From the NCBI GenBank assembly GCA_029556545.1, contig JAKQEQ010000019.1:65694-129693 (forward strand): DNA of 64,000 nucleotides. The letters are read 5' to 3'. The stretch's first letter is position 1. Every line of letters starts with the position of its first letter. The DNA comes from Candidatus Hydrogenedentota bacterium. Its GTDB lineage: Bacteria; Hydrogenedentota; Hydrogenedentia; Hydrogenedentales; JAGMZX01. The notes under the pieces were generated by a model that was given only the letters and a program-made list of their open reading frames with translations, did no database searches and was not told where the DNA came from. Made by a program: the position numbers and the translations under genes. This document shows, one piece after another, positions 1-8,715 of the stretch.

Positions 1-1
1 G

Positions 2-331
2 GGCGGCGGCGCGAACATCGGCGTTATCGCCTACACCCACACCGGCTACATCGTGATTCGCGAGCGCTTGACAGCCGCCCGCGTGGCCGCATTCTTCGCG
101 CGGTTGGACCCCGGCACGGTGGAACGCTATGATTTGCCCAATCTGGGCGCGCTGAATTTCGTGCTGCCCCGCGTGCTGGCCGGCGGCGGCAGCCGCAGTT
201 TGCGCATCGACGCCCAAGGCAAGGCCCTCGGCCAGGCGCTGCTTGAAATCCCTATCGAGGTGGACGATGCGCTCTTGCCGAAGTGCCGCAGGCGTGCCAA
301 TGAAAACGCGGGAGGAACAGACCATGACTGA
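2..331 (+). CDS. C-terminal part of AtuA-like (DUF1446-type) protein, cut by window edge
   Basis: The frame is open from the first bases, so the 5' end is missing. The visible ~109 residues match the AtuA-like ferredoxin-fold domain known at the C-terminus of, or as a small companion to, DUF1446/AtuA proteins. The signs are ANIGVIA near the start, LTAARVAAFF, VERYDLPNLGALNFVL, a GGGSRSLRID turn, GKALGQALL and a final acidic strand. The family is linked to acyclic terpene and branched acyl-CoA catabolism, usually beside acyl-CoA carboxylase and enoyl-CoA hydratase genes. Its stop overlaps the next gene's start by 8 bases, so the two are translationally coupled. The domain is a confident match; the substrate cannot be read from this fragment. 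Confidence 0.75.
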   Translation, partial: GGGANIGVIAYTHTGYIVIRERLTAARVAAFFARLDPGTVERYDLPNLGALNFVLPRVLAGGGSRSLRIDAQGKALGQALLEIPIEVDDALLPKCRRRANENAGGTDHD

Positions 332-1094
332 ATTGGTTATGCTCCGAAAGGGCCCGGATACGGTCGCCGAAATCACGATAAACCGGCCGCGGAAACGAAA
401 CGCGCTGAGTATCCCTGTGTTGCGCGCCTTGAGCGATGCCTTCGAGGCCGCGAACCACGACGCGGCGCTCCGAGTGATCGTGCTCCGCGGCAGCGGCCCC
501 GTATTCTGCGCGGGACTCGACCTCGAGGAGGCGATTGATTCCAGCACGGGCCACGAGTCGGCGGAACAACTAGCGCGGCTACTCGAAACGGTGTACTACT
601 CGCCCAAGGTGACCATTGCCGCGGTGCACGGCGCGGCATTGGCGGGCGGCGCCGGGCTCATGGCCGCCTGCGATTTGGCTGTGGCGACGATCGACAGCGT
701 GTTCGGGTTCCCGGAAGTCCGGCGCGGCCTGGTCCCCGGGCTGATCATGGTTTTTGTCCGCCGCCTGCTCCATGAGCGGCACCTGCGGGAAATGCTATTG
801 CTCGGGGAGATCGTCAGCGCCGAGCGCGCGGTCGAAATCGGCCTTGTTTCGCGTTGCGTGCCCACGGACATGTTCGAAGAACAGATTGAGATGCTGGTTC
901 ACCTCGCGCTTCAGGGCGGCCCCGAGGCTGTAAGCAAGACCAAGGCGTGGCTGGACGAGGTCTGGCATCATCCGCTTACCGATGACCTGCAGCGCGCCCT
1001 CGAAATCCATATGGACGCGCGCGGCTCGGACGAAGCGGCGGAAGGGCTTCGGGCTTTCCTCGAAAAGCGCCAGCCATCTTGGAAGAAAGAGTAG
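324..1094 (+). CDS. Enoyl-CoA hydratase/isomerase (crotonase) family protein
   Basis: A 256-residue crotonase-fold protein, which normally hydrates or isomerises acyl-CoA thioesters in the cytoplasm. The CoA/oxyanion segment FCAGLDLEEA lies near residues 61-70 and AGGAGLMAACDLAVA near 108-121. The usual first catalytic Glu of hydratases (GGGCEL type) is Gly here, while the second Glu is kept in GFPEVRRGLVPG (about residue 131). The exact reaction is therefore uncertain; isomerase, hydratase or lyase are all possible. The ATG at 324 is preferred over the longer open frame because GGAGG lies at 311-315 and it overlaps the AtuA-like stop. That neighbour suggests branched or terpenoid acyl-CoA degradation. 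Confidence 0.88.
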   Translation: MTELVMLRKGPDTVAEITINRPRKRNALSIPVLRALSDAFEAANHDAALRVIVLRGSGPVFCAGLDLEEAIDSSTGHESAEQLARLLETVYYSPKVTIAAVHGAALAGGAGLMAACDLAVATIDSVFGFPEVRRGLVPGLIMVFVRRLLHERHLREMLLLGEIVSAERAVEIGLVSRCVPTDMFEEQIEMLVHLALQGGPEAVSKTKAWLDEVWHHPLTDDLQRALEIHMDARGSDEAAEGLRAFLEKRQPSWKKE

Positions 1095-1130
1095 GCGATC
1101 GTTCGGAGAGCGGACTCCAGGCCGCATCCT

Positions 1131-1234
1131 GCACCCTGAAGGGTGCGCTACATTCGAGTTCGTAGTTCAGGCTTTAGCCTGTCCTCAAGACAGCCTGAAG
1201 GCTGCACTACAAACAGGTGCGGGCTTTAGCCCGC
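1131..1234. repeat. Family A palindromic repeat array (four hairpins)
   Basis: Four short hairpins lie in a row: 1131-1146, 1168-1181, 1191-1204 and 1219-1234. Each has a 5-6 bp GC-rich stem and a conserved TTTA or TGAA tetraloop closed by C-G. The middle two sit inside a 57-base core (1158-1214) bounded by GTAGT and ACTAC inverted arms. The same core recurs at 20603-20659 with compensating changes in the stems, so this looks like a REP/BIME-like intergenic repeat. Confidence 0.8.
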
Positions 1235-1267
1235 CGCCAATAAGTTGAAACCACGGAGTAGGCGTCA

Positions 1268-2212
1268 GTGTTCTCACAGGTGTTCCCTAACGGCAGTATC
1301 CCTGACCTCCTTAAGGCTTACCACGTCATCCTTGAACCGGATGAAGACACCCCCGAGTGGTGGGCCGGCGCGCCGTCGGTCGCCCGCGCGCAAGACGGGA
1401 CCTTCTACCTGGCCGCGCGCATGCGCGAGGGGAATTCGCCGCGCGGTAAGCGCGGCTACGAGGTGCGCACCCTCAAGAGCGACGACGGCAAACATTTCAC
1501 TTCCATCAACAGCCTGAAGCGCGAGGATGCGGGCGTGTCCGGCTTCGAGCGCCCGGCGCTCGTGCGCATGCCGGACTCGGGAAAATTCCGTCTCTATGGC
1601 TGCTCCGGTCTCAAAGAAGGCTGGTCTATCCTGATCTTCGACGACGTGGACAACCCCGCGGAGTTTGACGCGCGCACGGCCCGGGTCGTGCTTGCGCCCG
1701 ACGCACCCGACGACCAAACCTGCCGCGTGCGCGGCTACAAGGACCCGGTCCTCCACTGGGATGGTGTGCAATGGCACATGTTCGTCATCGGCAGCGACGC
1801 GGTCGAGCGCATCCACCACTTCACCAGCCCCGACGGCGTCGCGTGGACAAGCGCCAACGACACGCCGGTCTTGCAGAACACCGGTTGGCACGACTTCTAC
1901 ACGCGCCCGGCGTGCGTCCTGCCCCTGCCGGTGGGAAACCTCTTCATATACGAAGGGTCGCACCACACCTGGTACGACCCCGTGTACAATATAGCCACCG
2001 GCCTTGCCTACTCGCTCGACTTGAGAACCTTCATCGATCTCACGCCCGACAAGCCGCTACTCTACAGCACCACGCCGGGCGCATGTCACACGTGGCGCTA
2101 CTCGCACTGGTTGTGCGTCGGCGATGAGGTCTACGTGTACTTTGAGGCCGCGCGCCCGAACGCCACCAACGAAATCCGCCTCGGCATTTTACCCGCGCCC
2201 GTCTGGCCGTAG
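1268..2212 (+). CDS. Five-bladed beta-propeller glycosidase-like protein (GH43/GH130 type)
   Basis: A 314-residue protein with no signal peptide. It is rich in propeller-blade patterns: GAPSVARAQDGTFYLAAR, GFERPALVRMPDSGKFRLY, GYKDPVLHWDGVQWHMF, GWHDFYTRPACVLPL and HTWRYSHWLCVGDEVYVYFEAA. The repeated D-P/R-P strand starts and the W-x-M-F turns resemble GH43, GH117 and GH130 folds, which hydrolyse or phosphorolyse glycosides. The start is a GTG at 1268 with a weak upstream site. It stands alone between a repeat array and a convergent aminotransferase gene. The fold is likely; the substrate is not known. Confidence 0.65.
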   Translation: MFSQVFPNGSIPDLLKAYHVILEPDEDTPEWWAGAPSVARAQDGTFYLAARMREGNSPRGKRGYEVRTLKSDDGKHFTSINSLKREDAGVSGFERPALVRMPDSGKFRLYGCSGLKEGWSILIFDDVDNPAEFDARTARVVLAPDAPDDQTCRVRGYKDPVLHWDGVQWHMFVIGSDAVERIHHFTSPDGVAWTSANDTPVLQNTGWHDFYTRPACVLPLPVGNLFIYEGSHHTWYDPVYNIATGLAYSLDLRTFIDLTPDKPLLYSTTPGACHTWRYSHWLCVGDEVYVYFEAARPNATNEIRLGILPAPVWP

Positions 2213-2224
2213 GCAAGCGCCGCT

Positions 2225-3538
2225 TCAGATGGCCAGCGGACGATACCGGCGGCCCGCGCCGCCCTTCACCCGTTTCAGTTCGTCCTTATGGTCCACCAGT
2301 TTTCGGACCGCCTCCGCGATCTGGTCCATTTCCTTCTTCGTGTTCATGAGCATAACGTGATGCACGCACACGCCCGACTGGAAGTGGGCGTCCTCGCACA
2401 CCGGCAGCCGGAACCGCTTCGGGTCGATTGCCTTCACGTATTGCTTGCTAAGGTTGTACCGCGCCTTGGTCAGCGGTTGGTACAAGCCGCATTTGTTCAG
2501 CGGCTCGTAGGGCGGCTCGAAGGCGTCGCCCGTGCTCAATTCCGCGTTGAGCGCGGCGCAGAACGCGCGGTTGTCCACGCCCAGTTCCTTCGGGTCGATC
2601 TTGAACGCGAAATTGAAGTAACTCTGCTGCGTAATCTGCGGCCGGCGGCCCATGGGCGACACGCCGGGAGTCTCCGCGAGCAGGCCGTTCAGATAGATGG
2701 CGTTCTTGTCCCGCAGCTTGACCTGCCGGTCCATCCGCCGCAGTCCGCCGAGCAAGAGCGCCGCCTGCCACTCCGTGAGCCGGTAGTTGCCCGAATGCAA
2801 GGCCGTTTCCATCGCGGACGGCTTCTTCATTCCGAACACGGGCGGACACGCGGGATAGGGCCGCCCGCAATTCCGCAGCGCGTACAACTTCTCGAACAGG
2901 TCCTTCGTCTTGCACATATTGAAGCCGCCTTCGCCCGACGGCAGCACCTTCGACTCCTGGAAACTCCACGAACTCACGTCGCCGAACGAGCCCACGCCCT
3001 TGCCCTTCCAGAAGGTCCCGTGCTGATGCGCGCAATCCTCGATCAGATAGAGGTTGTGCTGCTTGCACAGTCGCACGAGCGCGTCGATATCGCACGTGCT
3101 CCCGTACAGGTGCACCACGACGACCGCTTTCGTGCGCGGCGTGATGTTCGCTTGGACCTGATCGAGGTCGAGGCACCACGTCTCCGGCTCGACGTCCGTC
3201 AATACCGCGACAGCGTTTACATCGAGGCACGCCGACGCCGTGGCCTGCCACGTGATCCCCGGCACGATTACCTCGTCATACGCGCCGATACCGAGGGCCT
3301 CGAGCGCGAGCTGGATGCCGACCGTGCCGTTCGCGCAGCATAGCCCGTACTTCGCCGTCTGGTACTTCGTGAACTTCTCCGCGAACTCCCACTCGTACTT
3401 CCCGTCGAACGACCACCGGTTCGACTTCGTAATACGCGCCACCAGCGCCGCGTCCACCGGATCGCTGACCGGCCACGTGGCAAGTTTGCCGCCCGGCGCG
3501 CGCACGGGCTTTCCACCGTTAATGGCGAGCTTGGCCAT
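2225..3538 (-). CDS. DegT/DnrJ/EryC1/StrS family PLP-dependent aminotransferase
   Basis: A 437-residue fold-type I aminotransferase. Family features are the N-terminal GGKPVR, the GTVGIQLALEALG phosphate-binding region (about 71-83), IEDCAHQHG (Asp about 168 contacts the PLP pyridine) and WSFQESKVLPSGEGG, with Lys197 as the likely Schiff-base residue. These enzymes transfer an amino group to keto-sugars, or act in aminocyclitol formation. The ATG at 3538 is chosen over a start 16 codons upstream because AGGAGGAAG precedes it at 7-8 bases. No sugar-nucleotide genes lie next to it, and the longer StrS/AHBA-like length makes the exact substrate unclear. Confidence 0.88.
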   Translation of the reverse strand: MAKLAINGGKPVRAPGGKLATWPVSDPVDAALVARITKSNRWSFDGKYEWEFAEKFTKYQTAKYGLCCANGTVGIQLALEALGIGAYDEVIVPGITWQATASACLDVNAVAVLTDVEPETWCLDLDQVQANITPRTKAVVVVHLYGSTCDIDALVRLCKQHNLYLIEDCAHQHGTFWKGKGVGSFGDVSSWSFQESKVLPSGEGGFNMCKTKDLFEKLYALRNCGRPYPACPPVFGMKKPSAMETALHSGNYRLTEWQAALLLGGLRRMDRQVKLRDKNAIYLNGLLAETPGVSPMGRRPQITQQSYFNFAFKIDPKELGVDNRAFCAALNAELSTGDAFEPPYEPLNKCGLYQPLTKARYNLSKQYVKAIDPKRFRLPVCEDAHFQSGVCVHHVMLMNTKKEMDQIAEAVRKLVDHKDELKRVKGGAGRRYRPLAI

Positions 3539-3764
3539 CGGATGCTTCCTCCTGGTTGTGCCGATTCCGAAACGTCCCCCGACCAACGCGAGACGCTTGA
3601 TTCTACCGAGACTTGCGTCGAGGCTTCAATAATTCGGTCCGAGGTTGAACCGGCCGCGCTGGACGACGAGAAGTCGTGTGAATCCTGAAAGACGCCGGGA
3701 CAGTCCAATCCGCCGAGTGTTGCCGGAGTCGAGTTCTGAAAACAACAGACGGAGGTTCAATTAC

Positions 3765-4331
3765 ATGATTACACGCACATTGACTGGCATCGCACTGGTT
3801 GCGGCGGCGGGGTTCTTGGGGAGTTGGTTCGTGGTGTGTGGCGGCACGGCGGATGCCGCGGATAAGGACGATGTGGGCCCGAAGCTGCATGCGCTGGTCG
3901 ACCAATTGACCCCGGAGCAGCAGGCGGCGCTCTTACTGTTGCTCTCGGACCTGACCGCCAAGTCCGGTCAAGCGGAAGCTGCGGCGCAAGACCCGCTGGG
4001 GATTGCGAAGGAAGGCATGGCGGCTTTTGTCGAGGCGGCGAAGAAGGGCGACATCGACGCCATGATGGCCAATATATCGAGCGATTTTGAGCATTATCAG
4101 TTGGGCGACAAGGAGGGCCTTCGCGGCTTTCTCCAGAATGCGGCCGCGATGGGATACCTGGATGAGCTTAAGATCAGTCTGGAAGATACGGAAGCCGAGA
4201 AGGACGGCGATCTGGTCATCCTCTATCCCGTCGAGGTTGAAGGCGCTTTCGGGACCGCCGTCTTCGAGTTCGAGGCGAAGCAAGAAGGCGGGAAGTGGGT
4301 GATATCGGGCCTGGACGCCAGCGGTATCTAA
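3765..4331 (+). CDS. Exported NTF2/SnoaL-like hypothetical protein
   Basis: A 188-residue protein. An N-terminal signal peptide (MITRTLTGIALVAAAGFLG) ends around residue 30 near ADAADK. After an acidic helical linker, residues ~85-188 read like an NTF2/SnoaL cone fold: a helix AAFVEAAKKGDIDAMMANIS, then a helix-strand pattern ending in EFEAKQEGGKWVISGL. Similar exported folds bind small ligands or act as lipocalin-like chaperones, but nothing here fixes a role. The ATG at 3765 is supported by GGAGG at 3751-3755. It converges on the symporter gene downstream; GGAGGCGTG and CACGCCTCC (4360-4368/4400-4408) form an inverted repeat between them. Confidence 0.7.
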   Translation: MITRTLTGIALVAAAGFLGSWFVVCGGTADAADKDDVGPKLHALVDQLTPEQQAALLLLLSDLTAKSGQAEAAAQDPLGIAKEGMAAFVEAAKKGDIDAMMANISSDFEHYQLGDKEGLRGFLQNAAAMGYLDELKISLEDTEAEKDGDLVILYPVEVEGAFGTAVFEFEAKQEGGKWVISGLDASGI

Positions 4332-4398
4332 AGCACGCATTTACGGCTTTGCGGCACACGGAGGCGTGCGGGAATCGCATTCGTAAAGAAGGCGTCCC

Positions 4399-6024
4399 TC
4401 ACGCCTCCGGTTCGCCAAGGCCGATATCGCGGTAGGTCCAGCGTGGTTGCTCGCGGCCGCGGTCGAGGATCAGACTCAAGCCGTAGCCGATCACAAGGGT
4501 CGCGATGAGTCCGACGGCGCTGGTCCAGAGGAACCCGATATCGAGCGCCGCAAAGAATCGGCTCAGGGCGGAGGACTGCCCGCCGTTCCAGGCGAGGCTC
4601 CACGCGGCGAGGTTTCTCGCAAGCACGACTAAGGCCGTGATCACGCCGCCAATCACGCCGCCCCAGAAGACGCCGCGCGCGCCCGCGCGCCGCGTGAACA
4701 GCCCGAGCAGGAACAGCGCGAACAGTTCGCCGAGGAAACAGTTGACGACCTTGAGGGCGAGTTCGAAGACAGTGCCCAGCGATCCGACGACGCTGCCGCA
4801 CGCGATCACGAGCGCGCCGAGTCCGACGCAACTGTACCGCGCGAGCCGCACACGCGCGCGGACGGCCTCCGCGTCGTTCGCCGCGCTTTCCATGTTGTGT
4901 TCGCCGCGCCAGGCGCGATAGTAGAAGTCGTTCGTGATCGCGCCGATGCAGGCGTTGACCCCGGAATCCATGCTCGACATGGCCGCCGCCATGATCGCGC
5001 TCAGCATCAGGCCCGCCGCGCCCACGGGCATGTAATTCGCGATGAAGTGGGGGAATACGGCGTCCGCCTTGAGCCCCTCCGGCAGGGGCGTGTGCGCGCG
5101 GAACGCAAACAACGCCAAACCGACGCAAATCATCAACGTGAAGTAAGAGGCGAAGGTGACGCAATTCAGCAGGAAGCCGCGCCGGGCCGTCTCGATCGAA
5201 CGGGCGCTCAGGTATCGCTGAATCATCGTCTGGTCCACGCAGTAATTGCCGAACTTGTCCAGGGTGAAGCTGACGATGATGGCGAGCACCGTAAAGTCCG
5301 TGTACAGATACAGTTTGAACTTCTCGCCGAATGTGGCGCCGTCCCAACCCGGCACGGACGCCGCGATCGCGGTCTTGCCGGCGCTGGCGGCCGTTTCGAT
5401 CACGCCCGCCACGCCGCCGGGGACGTGGGCCGTCACGGTGTACAAGGCCACGCCGACGCCGCTGAACATGACGATGAACTGGGCGATATCGGTCCAGATG
5501 ACCGCGCGCAGACCGCCGAACGTGGTATAGACTGTGGCCGCGGCCCCCAGCACAATGACCGCCGCCGCGATGGGCACGGCGCCGTCGCTGGCCACGTGCA
5601 ACACCATCGCCGGCACGTAGAGCGTGACTGCCATCCACGTTACGCGCCAGAGAATGAACAGCGCGCTTGCGAGCAGGCGTACGCGCAGGCTGAACCGGTG
5701 TTCGAGGTATTCGTAAGCCGTGTAGACGCGCAGGTTGCGAAACAGCGGCATGAAGAGGCGCGTCACCAGCGGGTACGACACCGGCAGCGCCACCAGGCTC
5801 CACAGCATGATCGTTCCCGCGCCGAGGGCGGCAGTCGGAGCGCCGATGAACCCGATGCTGCTCGCCATCGTGGCCATCAGCGACACGCCGACCACGACCC
5901 AGCCCAGGCCGCGCCCCGCCAGGAAGTATTCGCGTGAGGATTTCTGACTGCGGAAGAAGAACGCGCCGATGGCCAGCACCGCGACCAGATACCCCCCGCA
6001 CAGACTATAATCGAGCGCCGTCAT
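4399..6024 (-). CDS. Sodium:solute symporter (SSS/SLC5) family transporter
   Basis: A 541-residue inner-membrane transporter with about 13-14 hydrophobic helices. Helix 1 is LCGGYLVAVLAIGAFFF, followed by SSREYFLAGRGLGW and a long AASSIGFIGAP segment characteristic of SSS family helices 1-2. Other typical pieces are TVYTTFGGLRAVIWTDIAQF and NACIGAITNDFYYRAW. The family couples sodium influx to uptake of sugars, inositol, sialic acid or amino acids. It starts 4 bases after the lysS stop on the same strand, so it is probably co-transcribed with lysS although the functions are not obviously linked. The substrate is not predictable from motifs. Confidence 0.92.
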   Translation of the reverse strand: MTALDYSLCGGYLVAVLAIGAFFFRSQKSSREYFLAGRGLGWVVVGVSLMATMASSIGFIGAPTAALGAGTIMLWSLVALPVSYPLVTRLFMPLFRNLRVYTAYEYLEHRFSLRVRLLASALFILWRVTWMAVTLYVPAMVLHVASDGAVPIAAAVIVLGAAATVYTTFGGLRAVIWTDIAQFIVMFSGVGVALYTVTAHVPGGVAGVIETAASAGKTAIAASVPGWDGATFGEKFKLYLYTDFTVLAIIVSFTLDKFGNYCVDQTMIQRYLSARSIETARRGFLLNCVTFASYFTLMICVGLALFAFRAHTPLPEGLKADAVFPHFIANYMPVGAAGLMLSAIMAAAMSSMDSGVNACIGAITNDFYYRAWRGEHNMESAANDAEAVRARVRLARYSCVGLGALVIACGSVVGSLGTVFELALKVVNCFLGELFALFLLGLFTRRAGARGVFWGGVIGGVITALVVLARNLAAWSLAWNGGQSSALSRFFAALDIGFLWTSAVGLIATLVIGYGLSLILDRGREQPRWTYRDIGLGEPEA

Positions 6025-6028
6025 CGCG

Positions 6029-7534
6029 TTACTTGAGGGGCCGCAACTGCGGGAACAGAATCACCTCGCGGATCGACGCCGAGTCCGTCAGCAGCATCGT
6101 CAACCGGTCGATGCCGATCCCGAGGCCCGCCGTGGGCGGCATGCCGACCTCGAGCGCGGTAATGTAATCCTCGTCGAGGTATTGCGCCTCGTCGTCGCCC
6201 GCCTCGCGCAGCCGCACCTGCTCGACGAAGCGCTCCCGCTGGTCCATCGGGTCGTTCAACTCGGAGAAGGCGTTGCCGATTTCGAGCCGCGCTACAAACG
6301 GCTGGAACCGCTCTGTCAGCGCTGGATTTCCGCGCTTCTTCTTCGCGAGGGGCGACAACTCGATGGGGTAATCGTACAGAAACGTCGGCTGCACAAGCTG
6401 CGGACGCACCTTCGCCGCCATCACCTCGTCCACAATAGCGCCGTAGCCCATCTCGGGCGCAACCTCGACGCCTGCGCTTTGCGCCAGCCGCCCCGCGCCG
6501 TCCCGCTCGCGAGTCGCTTCGAGATCGATGCCCGCGTGTTCGCGGATGGCCTCGAAGAGCGTCATCCGCTTCCACGGGCGCGCGGCGTCGATGGTTTCGC
6601 CCTGGTACGTGAACGCCGCGCCGCCCGCCACGTTCTCGATGATATGCACGAGCAGTTCTTCCGTCTCGTCCATGAGGCCGAGATAGTCCTGGTACGCCTC
6701 GTACAACTCCATCATCGTGAACTCGGGATTGTGCCGCGTGTCCACGCCCTCGTTGCGGAAACACCGGTTGATCTCGAAGACCTTCTCGAAGCCGCCCACG
6801 ATCAGCCGCTTCAGATACAGTTCCGGCGCGATGCGGAGATACAGATCGGTGTCATAGGTGTTGTGATGCGTGATAAACGGACGCGCCGTCGCCCCGCCGG
6901 GGATCGGATGCAGCATCGGCGTCTCGACTTCGAGAAACCCGCGATCGGCGAGCCAACGCCGCATCAGGTCGATGACCCGCGCCCGCGCGCGGAAACGGTC
7001 GAGCGTCTCCGGGTTCGCCACGAGATCCAGATAGCGCTGCCGATACCGCGTCTCTACGTCCGTCAGACCGTGGTACTTTTCGGGCAGCGCGCGCAACGAC
7101 TTGGTGAGAATCTCATAGCGGTCCGCGAAAAGGGTGATCTCGCCCGCGCGCGTCCGGCGCACCATGCCGTGCGCGCCGATGAAATCGCCGATATCGACGT
7201 CCTTCAGAGCCGTATACGCCTCCTCGCCCACCTGCCGCTGGCCGAAGAACACCTGTATCTTGCCCGTCTCGTCGCGGAGGTCCGCGAACGTGCTCTTGCC
7301 CTGCCCCCGCCGCGACACGAGCCGTCCCGCCAGCGCCGCGGCGGTCTCGGCGGGCGCGTCCGGCGTCGCCGCCGTTTCAGCCTTCTCAAACGATGCGCGC
7401 GCCTCGGCAATCGCGTGCGTGCGCGCGAACGTGTACTTGAACGGCTCGTCGCCGCGCGCGCGAATCCGCTCGAGTTTCGCGATGCGGTGCTGCCGCAGTT
7501 CTTCTTCCGTCGAATGATGCAGTTCGTCGGTCAT
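6029..7534 (-). CDS. lysS: Lysyl-tRNA synthetase, class II
   Basis: A 501-residue enzyme that charges tRNA-Lys in the cytoplasm. The N-terminal OB-fold anticodon domain (to about residue 170) carries GRLVSRRGQGKSTFADL. The class II core has motif 1 around FLEVETPMLHPIPGGATARPF, motif 2 FRNEGVDTRHNPEFTMMELY (from about 262) and motif 3 GLGIGIDRLTML (from about 473). The length is typical of bacterial LysS. An ATG start at 7534 fits the family N-terminus. It is the first gene of a two-gene unit with the downstream SSS transporter. Confidence 0.96.
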   Translation of the reverse strand: MTDELHHSTEEELRQHRIAKLERIRARGDEPFKYTFARTHAIAEARASFEKAETAATPDAPAETAAALAGRLVSRRGQGKSTFADLRDETGKIQVFFGQRQVGEEAYTALKDVDIGDFIGAHGMVRRTRAGEITLFADRYEILTKSLRALPEKYHGLTDVETRYRQRYLDLVANPETLDRFRARARVIDLMRRWLADRGFLEVETPMLHPIPGGATARPFITHHNTYDTDLYLRIAPELYLKRLIVGGFEKVFEINRCFRNEGVDTRHNPEFTMMELYEAYQDYLGLMDETEELLVHIIENVAGGAAFTYQGETIDAARPWKRMTLFEAIREHAGIDLEATRERDGAGRLAQSAGVEVAPEMGYGAIVDEVMAAKVRPQLVQPTFLYDYPIELSPLAKKKRGNPALTERFQPFVARLEIGNAFSELNDPMDQRERFVEQVRLREAGDDEAQYLDEDYITALEVGMPPTAGLGIGIDRLTMLLTDSASIREVILFPQLRPLK

Positions 7535-7634
7535 AGGATTGTCTTTCCGCCGTGTTATTGAAGACGCCGCCTATAGGAGTGGCGTAATGCATACCTCGAA
7601 CGCCTGAGATCGTGGGCGAAGCATAGCATAAGCG

Positions 7635-7653
7635 CCGCGCGGCCGGCACGCGG
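7635..7653 (+). repeat. 19-bp direct repeat, left copy, flanking a TA pair
   Basis: The 19 bases CCGCGCGGCCGGCACGCGG occur here and again in the same orientation at 8433-8451. The DUF433/DUF5615 pair (7720-8321) lies between them. The unit is itself an imperfect palindrome (CCGCG...CGCGG). Confidence 0.7.
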
Positions 7654-7719
7654 CATATTGACTCAGCGGAATGATGACCTGACGGTGATACTGTTAGTGC
7701 GCCGTGATGGTGTGCGGGT

Positions 7720-8085
7720 TCAGACCTCCCCGCTGAGTAGCCGACGCACACGAAGGGCGCCGTTGGTGACCGTAACGAAGTGATTCGGCGCCGCGTTGGC
7801 TATTGCGGGAAAGTGCTGTTGCACGAGATCAATGAATTCCCGGCGCGATGCTGTGTGCAGGCGTAGCAGTATGACGCCCGCCGCGCTACGCCGTTGGCGA
7901 AAGACGAGTTCTCCGAAGTCCTTATCCGCGGTAAGAAGCACCCGCTTTGTATCCAATGCCAGCCGAAGGACCTCCGAATCACCAGATCCGCGATTCGTTT
8001 CCCGAACACTGAGTACAGCGTGGCCTGCTGTGCGTAACCATGTCACCAAGAACGGCTCGATGTTTTCATCGGCGAGGATTCTCAC
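7720..8085 (-). CDS. DUF5615 PIN-like toxin
   Basis: A 121-residue protein beginning RILADENIEPFLVTWLRTAGH, the hallmark N-terminus of the DUF5615 PIN-like family. Acidic residues in LADEN, RGSGDSEVL and TADKDFGEL fit the metal site of PIN-fold ribonucleases. It is the likely toxin of a type II toxin-antitoxin pair. The GTG at 8085 overlaps the upstream DUF433 stop by 4 bases (GTGA), and the DUF5615 domain starts exactly at the second codon, so this start is preferred over a longer frame. RNase activity is inferred from the family, not shown here. Confidence 0.88.
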   Translation of the reverse strand: MRILADENIEPFLVTWLRTAGHAVLSVRETNRGSGDSEVLRLALDTKRVLLTADKDFGELVFRQRRSAAGVILLRLHTASRREFIDLVQQHFPAIANAAPNHFVTVTNGALRVRRLLSGEV

Positions 8086-8321
8086 CGCGTGCCTTCGGTG
8101 AGAAACACCGCCTCCTCGCGGGCAAGATAACACGCGGCGTAACTTTGCGCTGCCCGGATGTGTTCCGCGCTCAGATCAGGATAGGCTTCCAACAACTCCG
8201 TTACGGACCAGCCGTCGCCCAAGCGTTCGAGAACAAGCTCGACGGTGATGCGCGTGCCCATGAACACGGGTTTGCCAAGCATGACTTCCGGACGCTGTTC
8301 GATGTACTCTTGCCAATTCAT
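8082..8321 (-). CDS. DUF433 antitoxin
   Basis: A 79-residue DUF433 protein with a compact winged-helix-like fold: WQEYIEQRPEVMLGKPVFMGTR, then ITVELVLERLGDGWSVTELLEAYP and a final helix DLSAEHIRAAQSYAA. The GKPVFxGTRI stretch is the family signature. DUF433 proteins are antitoxins placed directly upstream of DUF5615 PIN-like toxins, as seen here with a 4-base overlap. The ATG at 8321 begins the conserved domain with no spare N-terminus. It probably neutralises the toxin and represses its own promoter. Confidence 0.9.
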   Translation of the reverse strand: MNWQEYIEQRPEVMLGKPVFMGTRITVELVLERLGDGWSVTELLEAYPDLSAEHIRAAQSYAACYLAREEAVFLTEGTR

Positions 8322-8432
8322 GCGGCTATGTCTCCATGACCGAAGAATACCAGAGGATGAGGTCCTGGGAAAAGAACAAACCGAGGAAGTCGCCTCGAAG
8401 GTGGGGCTCGCCCGAGCAGGATGCCCACGAAC

Positions 8433-8451
8433 CCGCGCGGCCGGCACGCGG
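8433..8451 (+). repeat. 19-bp direct repeat, right copy
   Basis: Identical to 7635-7653. It lies between the DUF433/DUF5615 and HicBA pairs. Just upstream, 8401-8428 is a GTGGGGCTCGCCC...GATGCCCAC dyad that looks like a degenerate family-B palindrome. Confidence 0.65.
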
Positions 8452-8514
8452 GGGCACGCGGGAAAGTGCGGATTTGCGTAGTGAGAGGCAACAAGGGTGT
8501 TGTTTCGTGCCTGC

Positions 8515-8715
8515 TTACTGGGGATTGTGCTCGGGTTTGCATGTAGTGAGCGTGCGGAGAATCCTCCTGGCCAAGCGTTCAGAAATCTCCGCATGGCGTG
8601 GCACCGCCTCAACGCGCCCAGTGTCCGGATTGTACCACAGCGAATGCGACGCGCCTTCTCGCTTCAGGCAGCAACCCGACCTGCGCAGGACCTTGAGAAG
8701 CGCTTCCCGCTTCAT
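8515..8715 (-). CDS. hicA: HicA family mRNA interferase toxin
   Basis: A 66-residue HicA protein with a double-stranded RNA-binding-like fold: MKREALLKVLRRSGCCLKREG, then ASHSLWYNPDTGRVEAVPRH. The conserved catalytic His is in GASHSLW, and the PRHAEI turn is typical. HicA toxins cleave mRNA when not bound by HicB. The start ATG overlaps the hicB stop by 4 bases (ATGA). Here the antitoxin gene comes first, opposite to the hicA-hicB order of E. coli, but this order is common among other HicBA pairs. Confidence 0.88.
   Translation of the reverse strand: MKREALLKVLRRSGCCLKREGASHSLWYNPDTGRVEAVPRHAEISERLARRILRTLTTCKPEHNPQ

Noticed and set aside
2288-3343. 351-codon plus-strand open frame
   Set aside because: It is antisense to the DegT aminotransferase; no start signal or domain.
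4360-4408. Inverted repeat GGAGGCGTG/CACGCCTCC as a bidirectional terminator
   Set aside because: The 31-base loop is long, no T-run follows in either direction and it overlaps the symporter stop.
4328-6001. 557-codon open frame on the minus strand, out of phase with the symporter
   Set aside because: It overlaps the recognisable SSS transporter gene in another frame, and its protein is Arg/Gly-rich low-complexity shadow of GC-rich codons.
8433-8451. The 19-bp repeats as insertion-sequence ends
   Set aside because: They are direct, not inverted, and there is no transposase gene between or beside them; kept only as repeats.
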